Below, piece by piece: positions 45,780 to 53,027 of a stretch of 53,027 nucleotides of DNA. The translations under genes were made by a program, and so were the position numbers. Origin of the DNA: Psychromonas sp. B3M02 (lineage in GTDB: Bacteria; Pseudomonadota; Gammaproteobacteria; Enterobacterales; Psychromonadaceae); contig NZ_QOCB01000140.1 of the NCBI RefSeq assembly GCF_003318165.1, positions 1-53,027 of the forward strand, read 5' to 3'. The notes under the pieces are model-generated. The model did not search any database and was not told where the DNA came from. It saw only the letters and a list, made by a program, of their open reading frames with translations. Each line of letters begins with the position of its first letter. Position 1 is the stretch's first letter.

Positions 45780-46742
45780 ATGAGAGATATAAATAATAAA
45801 GTAGTCACTATCACTTTAAACCCTGCATTAGACCTCACCGGCAGTGTTGGAAAGTTGAATTTAGGCTCAGTCAATTTAGCAGAGGAAGGTTCCTTGCATG
45901 CGGCAGGTAAAGGGGTAAATGTTGCGAGAGTACTTTCTGACTTAGGGGCGGAGGTAACAGTAACAGGCTTTTTAGGGCGAGATAACGATGCACTATTCAG
46001 TACACTTTTTTCTGATATGAGTGCTGATGATCAATTTATTCGCGTGGACGGTGCAACACGAATCAACGTGAAGCTAGTTGAAGAAAATGGCCAAGTCAGC
46101 GATATCAACTTCCCTGGTGTACATGTTTCTGAACAAGCGATTAAAGCCTTTGAATCTAAGTTGTGGGCATTAGCTGAAACACATCAGTTTTTTGTACTCG
46201 CTGGAAGCCTTCCAACAGGTATTACGCCTGAATTGTGTGCAAGTTGGATTAAAAAACTACATGAAATGGGCAAAAAAGTCATTTTTGATAGTAGCCGTGC
46301 TGCGTTAGTCGCTGGCTTAACTGCACAGCCTTGGTTAATTAAACCTAATGATGAAGAGTTATCTGAACTCGTTGGAACAAAACTGACTTCCGCACAGGCT
46401 TGCCAGCAAGCTGCAGAGGGTTTAGCTGCGAAAGGGATCGATAATGTGGTGGTCTCATTGGGCGAAAAAGGCGTGATGTGGCTAGCTAAAGATCAGCAAC
46501 AGCAAACTCAATGGTATTTCTCTCAACCACCTAAAATGACAGTAGTTAGTACTGTGGGTGCTGGAGATACCTTAGTTGCTGGCTTATGTTGGGGTCACAT
46601 GCAAGGCTGGCAAGCTGAACATATTTTATCCTTTGCCACTGCACTTTCAGCATTAGCTGTATCGCAGGTTGGTGTGGGTGTTGAGAGTCTCGAAAGCGTT
46701 ACTGAATTACAACAAAAAGTAACGCTGAATAACCTTTTTTAA
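45780..46742 (+). CDS. fruK: 1-phosphofructokinase
   Basis: PfkB-family kinase; fructose-1-phosphate + ATP to fructose-1,6-bisphosphate. It is 320 aa. PfkB signatures: HAAGKGVNVARVLSDLGAEV near residue 40 and DTLVAG in STVGAGDTLVAGL around 260 with the catalytic Asp. Middle gene of fruBKA. Confidence 0.96.
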   Translation: MRDINNKVVTITLNPALDLTGSVGKLNLGSVNLAEEGSLHAAGKGVNVARVLSDLGAEVTVTGFLGRDNDALFSTLFSDMSADDQFIRVDGATRINVKLVEENGQVSDINFPGVHVSEQAIKAFESKLWALAETHQFFVLAGSLPTGITPELCASWIKKLHEMGKKVIFDSSRAALVAGLTAQPWLIKPNDEELSELVGTKLTSAQACQQAAEGLAAKGIDNVVVSLGEKGVMWLAKDQQQQTQWYFSQPPKMTVVSTVGAGDTLVAGLCWGHMQGWQAEHILSFATALSALAVSQVGVGVESLESVTELQQKVTLNNLF

Positions 46743-46772
46743 TCGTTTTAGAAATTGAGTGAAGGATTGATT

Positions 46773-48512
46773 ATGAAAAATATAGTGATGGTAACTGCCT
46801 GCCCAAGCGGTGTTGCAAATAGCATTATTGCCGCTGGTTTATTGAAAAAAGCAGCACAAGCCTTAAACCTAGAAGCCGTTATTGAGTGCCAATCAAGTGT
46901 ATTACCAGTGGATACGTTAACTGAGCAACAAATTGCAGATGCTGATGCGGTATTGATTGTAAGTAATGGTGCAGTCGATAACAGTCGTTTTGTTGGTAAA
47001 AAAGTATATCAAGGTGATATCTCTGAATGTACTAGCGACCCAAAAGTGTGGTTAGAAACAGCGTTAACTAAACTAACCGTATTAGATGCAACTCAAGTGA
47101 CTGAGGTATCTTTGTCTAAAGCTTCTGAAGCTGGTAATGAAAAGCATATTGTTGCTATCACTGCTTGCCCAACTGGGGTTGCGCATACTTTTATGGCGGC
47201 GGAAGCATTAGAAGCGGAAGCTGAACGTCAAGGTTATACCATCAAAGTGGAAACTCGTGGCTCAGTGGGAGCAAAAAATCAATTAACCGATCAAGATATT
47301 AGTTCTGCTGATTTAGTGATTATTGCTGCTGACATTGAAGTGTCATTAGATCGTTTTAATGGCAAACGCTTATATAAAACCAGTACAGGCCTTGCGTTAA
47401 AGAAAACCCAAAAAGAAATTGACAAAGCCTTTGCTGAAGCGAGTATTTATCAAGGAACTGGAAAAATAAATAGCGCTCCTAGTGAAGAGAAAAAGGGCGC
47501 TTATAAGCACCTTATGACGGGTGTATCACATATGTTACCCGTGGTGATTGCAGGTGGTTTATTAATTGCCTTGTCCTTTGTTTTTGGTATTGAAGCCTTT
47601 AAAGAGGAGGGCACCTTAGCGGCCACCTTAATGGATATCGGTGGTGGTGCGGCCTTTGCGTTAATGATTCCAGTTTTAGCAGGATTCATTGCCTTTTCTA
47701 TTGCAGACCGACCTGGGTTAGCCCCTGGTTTAATTGGCGGCATGTTAGCAAGTCAATTAGGTGCTGGTTTTCTTGGGGGGATTGCCGCTGGTTTTATTGC
47801 GGGTTACGCAGCTAAGTTTATTGCTGACAAAGTATCACTACCGCAATCAATGGAAGCATTAAAACCTATTTTAATTATTCCGTTTTTAGCGAGTTTAGTG
47901 ACCGGTCTAGTGATGATCTACATTGTAGGTGGTCCGGTGGCAGCAATTATGGCGGCATTAACAGAGTTTCTAACCAATATGGGATCAACCAATGCCGTGT
48001 TACTCGGAATAGTGTTAGGTTGTATGATGTGTTTTGACCTTGGTGGTCCAGTTAATAAAGCGGCATATACCTTTGGTGTTGGTTTACTAGCATCTCAATC
48101 ATACGGTCCAATGGCTGCGATTATGGCGGCAGGTATGGTACCGGCATTAGGCATGGGCTTAGCGACTTTCTTAGCTAAACAAAAGTTTATTGCAACAGAG
48201 CAGGAAGCGGGTAAAGCCTCTTTTGTATTAGGCTTATGTTTTATCTCTGAAGGTGCGATCCCATTTGCAGCAAAAGATCCAATGCGTGTCATTCCAAGCT
48301 GTATGTTAGGTGGTGCAATCACAGGCGGTTTATCTATGTTATTTGGTGCGCAGTTATTAGCACCTCATGGTGGATTGTTTGTTCTGCTTATTCCAAACGC
48401 AATTACGCCGGTATTAATGTACCTAGTTGCAATTGCAGCCGGGACGCTAGTGACTGGTTTCACTTACGCTTTCTTAAAAAATAAAGCAGATGTACAAGCA
48501 GCTAGCGCTTAA
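46773..48512 (+). CDS. fruA: Fructose PTS EIIBC component
   Basis: Takes up fructose and phosphorylates it to fructose-1-phosphate. It is 579 aa from the ATG at 46773 (GAAGGA upstream; an in-frame TTG at 46755 is less likely). N-terminal EIIB-like domain (about 1-100; CPSGVANSIIA), a second EIIB domain (about 120-220) with the active-site cysteine in ITACPTGVAHTFMAAEAL, and a membrane EIIC domain (about 240-570). The first B domain lacks the threonine-histidine of the active one but keeps the Cys. Last gene of fruBKA. Confidence 0.96.
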   Translation: MKNIVMVTACPSGVANSIIAAGLLKKAAQALNLEAVIECQSSVLPVDTLTEQQIADADAVLIVSNGAVDNSRFVGKKVYQGDISECTSDPKVWLETALTKLTVLDATQVTEVSLSKASEAGNEKHIVAITACPTGVAHTFMAAEALEAEAERQGYTIKVETRGSVGAKNQLTDQDISSADLVIIAADIEVSLDRFNGKRLYKTSTGLALKKTQKEIDKAFAEASIYQGTGKINSAPSEEKKGAYKHLMTGVSHMLPVVIAGGLLIALSFVFGIEAFKEEGTLAATLMDIGGGAAFALMIPVLAGFIAFSIADRPGLAPGLIGGMLASQLGAGFLGGIAAGFIAGYAAKFIADKVSLPQSMEALKPILIIPFLASLVTGLVMIYIVGGPVAAIMAALTEFLTNMGSTNAVLLGIVLGCMMCFDLGGPVNKAAYTFGVGLLASQSYGPMAAIMAAGMVPALGMGLATFLAKQKFIATEQEAGKASFVLGLCFISEGAIPFAAKDPMRVIPSCMLGGAITGGLSMLFGAQLLAPHGGLFVLLIPNAITPVLMYLVAIAAGTLVTGFTYAFLKNKADVQAASA

Positions 48513-48544
48513 GTATGACCGCTATAAACTAGATTGCTAAAACT

Positions 48545-48583
48545 AAAAAGGGGATAACGATTTAATCGTTATCCCCTTTTTTT
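48545..48583. terminator. Bidirectional terminator between fruA and proB
   Basis: AAAAAGGGGATAACGAT (48545-48561) pairs with ATCGTTATCCCCTTTTT (48565-48581) around a 3-nt loop. The 17-bp stem with A-run and T-run serves both fruA and convergent proB. Confidence 0.95.
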
Positions 48584-48604
48584 AATCACTCTGATTAAGC
48601 GTAA

Positions 48605-49705
48605 TTAATCAGATGCTTCGTGCTCTAATACCGCGATATTTTTATCTGATACTAGTGGGCCTGTTTGATGATGAGCATCAGTTTCATCTTCAGTAATATA
48701 GTTAAGTAAGCAACTACTGTAGTTAGCTTCCGCTTTAGCTACATGTTTACCGTCATCACTGCGGATTAAAATTGTATCACCGGCAGAGAACTCACCATGA
48801 ACTTCAAGGATTTCATTACTCGTTAGTTGATCACAGTGTTCATCTAATGGATATTCAAAGCCATCTTCAATAACTACTTCACCTTGTGCTTTAGATGTAT
48901 GTGTCATCCAATGTAAGTCTTCTTCCATTGGTTTTGCATAAGGGGCAAAAATAGTACCTGGGTTTTTACCTAAAATTAATTGCTCAAATGAGTGTTCTTT
49001 GAAGCCATTAATAATATAAGTTGTTAGACCATGTGATGTTGCTTTTTCTGCAGCTTCAATTTTAGTCTGCATACCACCCGTGCCGACACTGCTGTGTGCG
49101 CCACCGGCCATATCGAAAATACTTTGGTCGATAGTATTTACGTTTTTAATCATTACCGCATCGTCATTGGTGTGCGGGTTTTTGTCGTATAGGCCATCAA
49201 TATCAGAACAGATAATTAACGCATCTGCATCCGCCGCTGCGGCTACCATGGCAGATAGGTTATCGTTATCGCCTACTTTTAATGCATCGGTTGTTACTAC
49301 ATCATTTTCGTTTACAACCGGTAAAATACCATGGTCAAGTAATGCGAAGATTGTTTCACGTACACTGTCGTAACGCTCTCTATCTTGGAAATCACCATGG
49401 GTTAATAAAATTTGTGCAGATGGGAAATCAAAGAAGCGATCCCAAGCAGCCATCATTTCGTTTTGACCGGCTGCGGCCATTGCCTTTTTAATAGGTAATG
49501 AAGGCTTATCGATGTTACCAAAGAAGTGAGCGCCTGCTGCTACTGAGCCTGAAGAAACCAGAATCACCTCTGTGCCTCTGTCTCTACATTGTAAAATAAA
49601 TTTGGCGATATGTAATAGGTAACGAGAACTACAGCCTTTTCTTTCTGGGGCTATTAATGCACTACCAACTTTTAATACAATTCGATTCCACTTATGATTT
49701 TTCAT
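48605..49705 (-). CDS. proB: Glutamate 5-kinase
   Basis: First step of proline synthesis, glutamate to gamma-glutamyl phosphate, feedback-inhibited by proline. It is 366 aa. Amino-acid-kinase domain (about 1-255; VLKVGSALIAPE, SSGSVAAGAHFFG, LPVVNENDVVTTDALKVGDNDNLSAMV, and TGGMQTKIEAAEKA) and a C-terminal PUA domain (about 275-350). It is alone; proA is not next to it, unlike in most relatives, so proA must be elsewhere, or this is a paralogue. The start codon is followed by a basic lead (MKNHKWNR). Confidence 0.94.
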   Translation of the reverse strand: MKNHKWNRIVLKVGSALIAPERKGCSSRYLLHIAKFILQCRDRGTEVILVSSGSVAAGAHFFGNIDKPSLPIKKAMAAAGQNEMMAAWDRFFDFPSAQILLTHGDFQDRERYDSVRETIFALLDHGILPVVNENDVVTTDALKVGDNDNLSAMVAAAADADALIICSDIDGLYDKNPHTNDDAVMIKNVNTIDQSIFDMAGGAHSSVGTGGMQTKIEAAEKATSHGLTTYIINGFKEHSFEQLILGKNPGTIFAPYAKPMEEDLHWMTHTSKAQGEVVIEDGFEYPLDEHCDQLTSNEILEVHGEFSAGDTILIRSDDGKHVAKAEANYSSCLLNYITEDETDAHHQTGPLVSDKNIAVLEHEASD

Positions 49706-50174
49706 ATTTTCTCTTTTAGCTTTTTTACTGCATTACTCTTTATTCTGATGTAGACGATTAATCGCAAGAGTAAGAAGCGATTAACTGCTTTAGATAACTA
49801 TGTTATGTCGGCAATTTCATAGCTCTATTCGGATAATAATATTGTTAGATTGTGTTTTAGGAACGGATGGAACTTGGAGGGGGAAGGTTTGTTGATATAC
49901 GATAATTTCTCATGAGAGCCATTATTTTATGTCCTGCCTTACTAGGTTGATTCAAAGATTAATTACATAAAAAAAAAGGTCTTAAATATGTAATTGCATC
50001 TAGTGTAACATATTTATAACAATTTTTTGTTTAAATTTTAGTCACAGAGAATAGACTCGTTAAATAGTCGAAAGTTCACGCTTTCTTATAAACCCACTTT
50101 TACTTACGGTACTTTTATTTTATAATTTAACGCCAATTGTCACAAACCTGTCATATGGCTGCAAGAAACAAAAA
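49706..50174. other. Long non-coding gap between proB and ahpC
   Basis: The 600 bp between proB and ahpC hold no gene. Near proB there is an inverted repeat TTAATCGC-N11-GCGATTAA (49758-49765 with 49777-49784), 53 bp upstream of the proB start, which may be an operator or part of its promoter. Further on I see only a TCTCATGAGA palindrome (49910-49919) and AT-rich DNA. The ahpC promoter lies in the last 130 bp, listed separately. Confidence 0.6.
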
Positions 50175-50211
50175 ATAGTCATTGGCTATTAAACTCATTG
50201 AAACTAACAAT
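50175..50211. promoter_or_regulatory. OxyR-type site upstream of ahpC
   Basis: ATAG-N7-CTAT-N7-ATTG-N7-CAAT at exact 11-bp spacing. The first half matches the OxyR consensus ATAG-N7-CTAT perfectly; the second half differs at one base per tetranucleotide but keeps dyad symmetry. CATAAT at 50235-50240 is a likely -10, putting the site over and just upstream of the -35, the usual place for OxyR activation. Confidence 0.82.
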
Positions 50212-50305
50212 TTTACCTATTGCGACTTTTGTCACATAATGCACCTCATGGACTCGGGGAACGAGTTCAAATAGTAAATAACCCAAACTTAATAGGAATA
50301 TCAAA

Positions 50306-50863
50306 ATGATCAATACTAAATTGAAACCATTCAACGCAAGTGCTTTTAAATCTGGTGAGTTCGTAGAAATCTCAGAGCAAGACGTACTAGGTAAATGGTC
50401 TATCTTTTTCTTCTACCCTGCTGACTTCACTTTTGTATGTCCTACTGAATTAGGTGACGTTGCTGATCACTACGAAGAGCTACAAAAACGTGGTGTTGAA
50501 GTTTTCTCTGTATCTACTGATACTCACTTCACTCACAAAGCATGGCACGACAGTTCAGACACTATCGGTAAAATCAACTACTTCATGGTTGGTGACCAAT
50601 CAGGTAACATCACAAATAACTTCAACGTTATGCGTGAAGGTCAAGGCCTTGCAGACCGTGCTACATTCCTAATCGATCCAGAAGGTACAATCCAAGCAAT
50701 GGAAATCACTGCTGAAGGTATTGGCCGTGATGCTGAAGACCTACTACGTAAAGTTAAAGCTGCACAATACGTAGCTGCTCACCCAGGTGAAGTATGTCCA
50801 GCTAAATGGAAAGAAGGTGAAGAAACACTAGCTCCTTCTCTAGACCTAGTAGGTAAAATCTAA
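50306..50863 (+). CDS. ahpC: Alkyl hydroperoxide reductase subunit C (2-Cys peroxiredoxin)
   Basis: Reduces hydrogen peroxide and organic peroxides; re-reduced by AhpF. It is 185 aa. Peroxidatic Cys45 in [12 protein letters not shown] and resolving Cys164 in [10 protein letters not shown]; both are at the usual positions. Codon use is that of a highly expressed gene. A short stem ACTCG-GGGAA-CGAGT (50252-50266) near the 5' end of the message may stabilise it. Ends 196 bp before ahpF. Confidence 0.98.
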   Translation: MINTKLKPFNASAFKSGEFVEISEQDVLGKWSIFFFYPADFTFVCPTELGDVADHYEELQKRGVEVFSVSTDTHFTHKAWHDSSDTIGKINYFMVGDQSGNITNNFNVMREGQGLADRATFLIDPEGTIQAMEITAEGIGRDAEDLLRKVKAAQYVAAHPGEVCPAKWKEGEETLAPSLDLVGKI

Positions 50864-50872
50864 GTCTAAAAA

Positions 50873-50931
50873 GCTAAGCAATTTTATTATTGCTTAGCAC
50901 TAAATAGACCTTAGTCAGCAAGGCTGAGGTC
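50873..50931 (+). other. Two hairpins between ahpC and ahpF
   Basis: Hairpin 1: GCTAAGCAAT (50873-50882) with ATTGCTTAGC (50889-50898), a perfect 10-bp stem. Hairpin 2: GACCTTAGTC (50907-50916) with GGCTGAGGTC (50922-50931), with G-T pairs. A third, CACGTTT/AAACGTG (51004-51023), lies before ahpF. None has a strong T-run, so they look more like partial terminators, processing sites or mRNA stabilisers that keep AhpC in excess of AhpF. Confidence 0.6.
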
Positions 50932-51059
50932 ATTTAAAAATAGATTTTTATAAAGCATTATTGACGAGAGAGTCGATTTTTAAATTAAACCAATTTGCTT
51001 ATTCACGTTTTTTATTAAACGTGCACAAACACAGCTATCAAAATTAAAAGGGTGGAATT

Positions 51060-52655
51060 ATGTTAGACCAAAATATGAAGGCGCAATTAAAAGCGTACTT
51101 AGATAACTTAAAAACAGAAGTGAAACTTGTTCTTAGTCTTGATGATAGTGAAACAGCTAAAAAGCTTAAAACACTAGCTACTGATATTGCATCACTGCAT
51201 GATAAAGTATCTGTAGTAGAAGATCAATCAGCAAGTACTCGTAAACCAATCATGCAAGTGGTTAACCCAACTAAAAATACCGCTATCGGTTTTGCTGGCT
51301 TACCAATGGGTCACGAATTTACATCATTAGTATTAGCATTATTGCATACTGGTGGTCACCCAATGAAAATTGATGCTGAAGTGATTGAACAAGTACGTAA
51401 CCTTGAAGGTGATTTTAACTTTGAAGTGTTCATCTCTTTAAGCTGTCAGAACTGTCCAGATGTTGTACAAGCATTAAATATGATGGCTGCGATTAACCCA
51501 AGCATCAAAGCAACTATGATTGATGGTGGTGCGTTCCAAGATGAAGTTGCAGATCGTAACATCATGGCGGTACCAAGCGTTTATTTAAACGGTGAAGTCT
51601 TCACACAAGGTCGTATCACATTAACTGAAATTTTAAGTAAAGTTGATACTGGCGCTGTGAAAAAACAAGCTGCAGCACTAAACGAAAAAGAACCCTATGA
51701 AGTATTAGTTGTTGGTGGTGGCCCAGCGGGTGCATCTGCAGCAATCTATGCAGCGCGTAAAGGTATCCGTACTGGTGTTGTTGCTGAACGTTTCGGCGGA
51801 CAAGTAATGGATACAATGGCCATTGAAAACTTTATCTCTGTTAAAGAGACGCAAGGTCCTAAATTAGCTGCTGCTCTTGAAGAACACGTAAAAGAATATG
51901 ATGTAGATATCATGAACGAACAGCGTGCTGATTCAGTCGTTGCTGCAGAAAAAACTGAAGATGGTTACATCCACGTTTCTTTAGAGAGCGGTGCAACATT
52001 AAAAAGCCGTAGCGTTATCTTATCAACAGGTGCTCGTTGGAGAAAAATGAACGTACCTGGTGAGCAAGAGTACAGCAACAAAGGTGTTGCTTACTGTCCT
52101 CACTGTGACGGGCCATTATTCAAAGGTAAAAAAGTTGCGGTAATTGGTGGTGGTAACTCAGGCATTGAAGCGGCAATAGACTTAGCTGGTATCGTAGCTC
52201 ACGTAACTGTTTTAGAGTTCGCTGACACACTACGTGCTGACCAAGTACTAGTAGATAAAGCAAACAGTATCGCTAATATCGATATCATTAAAAGCGCACA
52301 AACTACTGAAGTAATTGGTGATGGTACACGTGTTACTTCACTTAAATACCTTGACCGTGTAAGTAATGAAGAAAGTGAAATTGAACTTTCAGGTATCTTT
52401 GTACAAATCGGCCTAATGCCAAACAGTGATTTCTTAAAAGACAGCGGTGTTACTTTATCACCACGTGGCGAAATCGAAGTAAATGCAAAAGGTGAAACAT
52501 CACTACCAGGTGTATTTGCTGCAGGTGATGTAACAACCGTTCCTTACAAGCAAATCATCATTGCAATGGGTGAAGGTTCTAAAGCAAGTCTAAGTGCATT
52601 TGACCACTTAATTAGAACACCAGCACCAGTAGCAAAAGTAGCTAACGTAGCTTAA
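51060..52655 (+). CDS. ahpF: Alkyl hydroperoxide reductase subunit F
   Basis: Flavoprotein disulfide reductase that passes electrons from NADH to AhpC. It is 531 aa. N-terminal tandem thioredoxin-like domain (about 1-200) with redox Cys129 and Cys132 (SCQNCPD), then a thioredoxin-reductase-like part with FAD motif [19 protein letters not shown] (about 217), redox pair Cys346/Cys349 (YCPHCDG), and a NAD-binding motif [17 protein letters not shown] upstream of the ATG. Shares the ahpC promoter region or has a weak own promoter in the 196-bp gap. Confidence 0.98.
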   Translation: MLDQNMKAQLKAYLDNLKTEVKLVLSLDDSETAKKLKTLATDIASLHDKVSVVEDQSASTRKPIMQVVNPTKNTAIGFAGLPMGHEFTSLVLALLHTGGHPMKIDAEVIEQVRNLEGDFNFEVFISLSCQNCPDVVQALNMMAAINPSIKATMIDGGAFQDEVADRNIMAVPSVYLNGEVFTQGRITLTEILSKVDTGAVKKQAAALNEKEPYEVLVVGGGPAGASAAIYAARKGIRTGVVAERFGGQVMDTMAIENFISVKETQGPKLAAALEEHVKEYDVDIMNEQRADSVVAAEKTEDGYIHVSLESGATLKSRSVILSTGARWRKMNVPGEQEYSNKGVAYCPHCDGPLFKGKKVAVIGGGNSGIEAAIDLAGIVAHVTVLEFADTLRADQVLVDKANSIANIDIIKSAQTTEVIGDGTRVTSLKYLDRVSNEESEIELSGIFVQIGLMPNSDFLKDSGVTLSPRGEIEVNAKGETSLPGVFAAGDVTTVPYKQIIIAMGEGSKASLSAFDHLIRTPAPVAKVANVA

Positions 52656-52709
52656 TTTGCAATAACAGTTTTTGTTATGGCCATTCACTAAGTGGCTAAT
52701 TATAACAAC

Positions 52710-52741
52710 AGGCCAAATACCCATGTATTTGGCCTTTTTTG
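52710..52741 (+). terminator. Terminator of ahpF
   Basis: AGGCCAAATAC (52710-52720) pairs with GTATTTGGCCT (52725-52735) around CCAT, followed by TTTTTGTTTTT. The remaining gap to the window end (52742-53027) holds only the repeat at 52858. Confidence 0.95.
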
Positions 52742-52857
52742 TTTTTAGTTCCCTACCATTCTACTTTTGTTAACACATCATCTTATAGTCTCTTGTAAAC
52801 ATAATATTAGTCTGGATATATAACCTGTTGTGAACTCGCTAGTTTATTCAATAACTA

Positions 52858-53019
52858 ATACCAATTGTATTAAATAACTGATCTAAATTTTGCGCCGGAA
52901 AAATGGCTTAGTTTGAGGCGTAAGTTGATGTAAATGGTTGTTCCCTATACGAAACTTACAACGAAAAAATAAGTTGTTTTAACAAGTAAAATAGATCAGT
53001 TACTTACTATGATTGGTAT
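52858..53019. repeat. Dispersed non-coding repeat, copy C (inverted)
   Basis: 162 bp, opposite orientation to copies A and B: starts ATACCAATTGTATTAAATAA and ends GATTGGTAT. Reading the minus strand, it carries AGTAACTGATCTA, TTCGTTGTAAG, CTCAAACTAAGCCATTTTTC and GCGCAAAATTTAGAT, which align with copy A. It lacks about 50 bp present in the centre of copy A. No gene is seen in it. Confidence 0.8.
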
Positions 53020-53027
53020 TATTCAAC

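Overview
The window is a gene-dense, AT-rich stretch of a gammaproteobacterial chromosome. Gene content and order (rpoN-lpt-kdsC back to back with mla-ibaG-murA, rplM-rpsI, sspAB, miaB-phoH-ybeY-corC-lnt, thiBPQ, fruBKA with a divergent cra, ahpCF) point to a marine relative of Vibrionales/Alteromonadales. My best guess is a Psychromonas-like organism. That is inference from protein resemblance and synteny, not a database result. Nearly all of it is ordinary core genome. There is no phage, complete insertion sequence, CRISPR array, tRNA or rRNA.

Layout. 1-8.8 kb: envelope biogenesis. A leftward kdsC-lptC-lptA-lptB-rpoN operon (LPS core sugar, LPS transport, sigma-54) diverges from a rightward mlaFEDCB-ibaG-murA operon (phospholipid trafficking, BolA-type protein, first step of peptidoglycan synthesis). 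8.9-13.1 kb: the periplasmic proteases DegS and DegQ, with pyruvate kinase between them. 13.3-17.6 kb: zapE, rplM-rpsI, a ferritin and sspAB. 17.9-21.2 kb: a three-gene leftward operon encoding an ATP-grasp glutamate-ligase-like enzyme, an inactive-transglutaminase/multi-TM protein and a lipoprotein retropepsin, a poorly understood envelope system. 21.8-28.6 kb: lnt, corC, ybeY, phoH/ybeZ and miaB, with ubiF divergent. 28.6-37.8 kb: accessory metabolism (malic enzyme, a LysR regulator with a divergent DJ-1-family gene, a second DJ-1-family gene, a LysE exporter, a SlyA-regulated HlyD/FUSC-type efflux pair, DUF3465 and GFA proteins). 38.1-39.7 kb: a nickel superoxide dismutase operon behind two Fur-box-like sites, with two uncharacterised accessory genes. 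40.0-43.4 kb: the thiamine ABC importer. 43.4-48.5 kb: the Cra-controlled fructose PTS. 48.6-49.7 kb: glutamate 5-kinase. 50.3-52.7 kb: ahpC-ahpF behind an OxyR-type site.

Several control elements can be read directly. They include paired TTAGC-NN-GCTAA sites at slyA, three Cra palindromes at fruB, two Fur-like boxes before the Ni-SOD operon, an ATAG-N7-CTAT-N7-ATTG-N7-CAAT OxyR-type site at ahpC, and many strong terminators. A short non-coding repeat with ATACCAAT...ATTGGTAT ends occurs three times (17705, 37908, 52858), plus one solo end (32561).

The most interesting items are the Fur-linked Ni-SOD cassette with its two unknown partners, the retropepsin/transglutaminase/ATP-grasp operon, and an interlocked pair of perfect inverted repeats (21601-21656) upstream of that operon.
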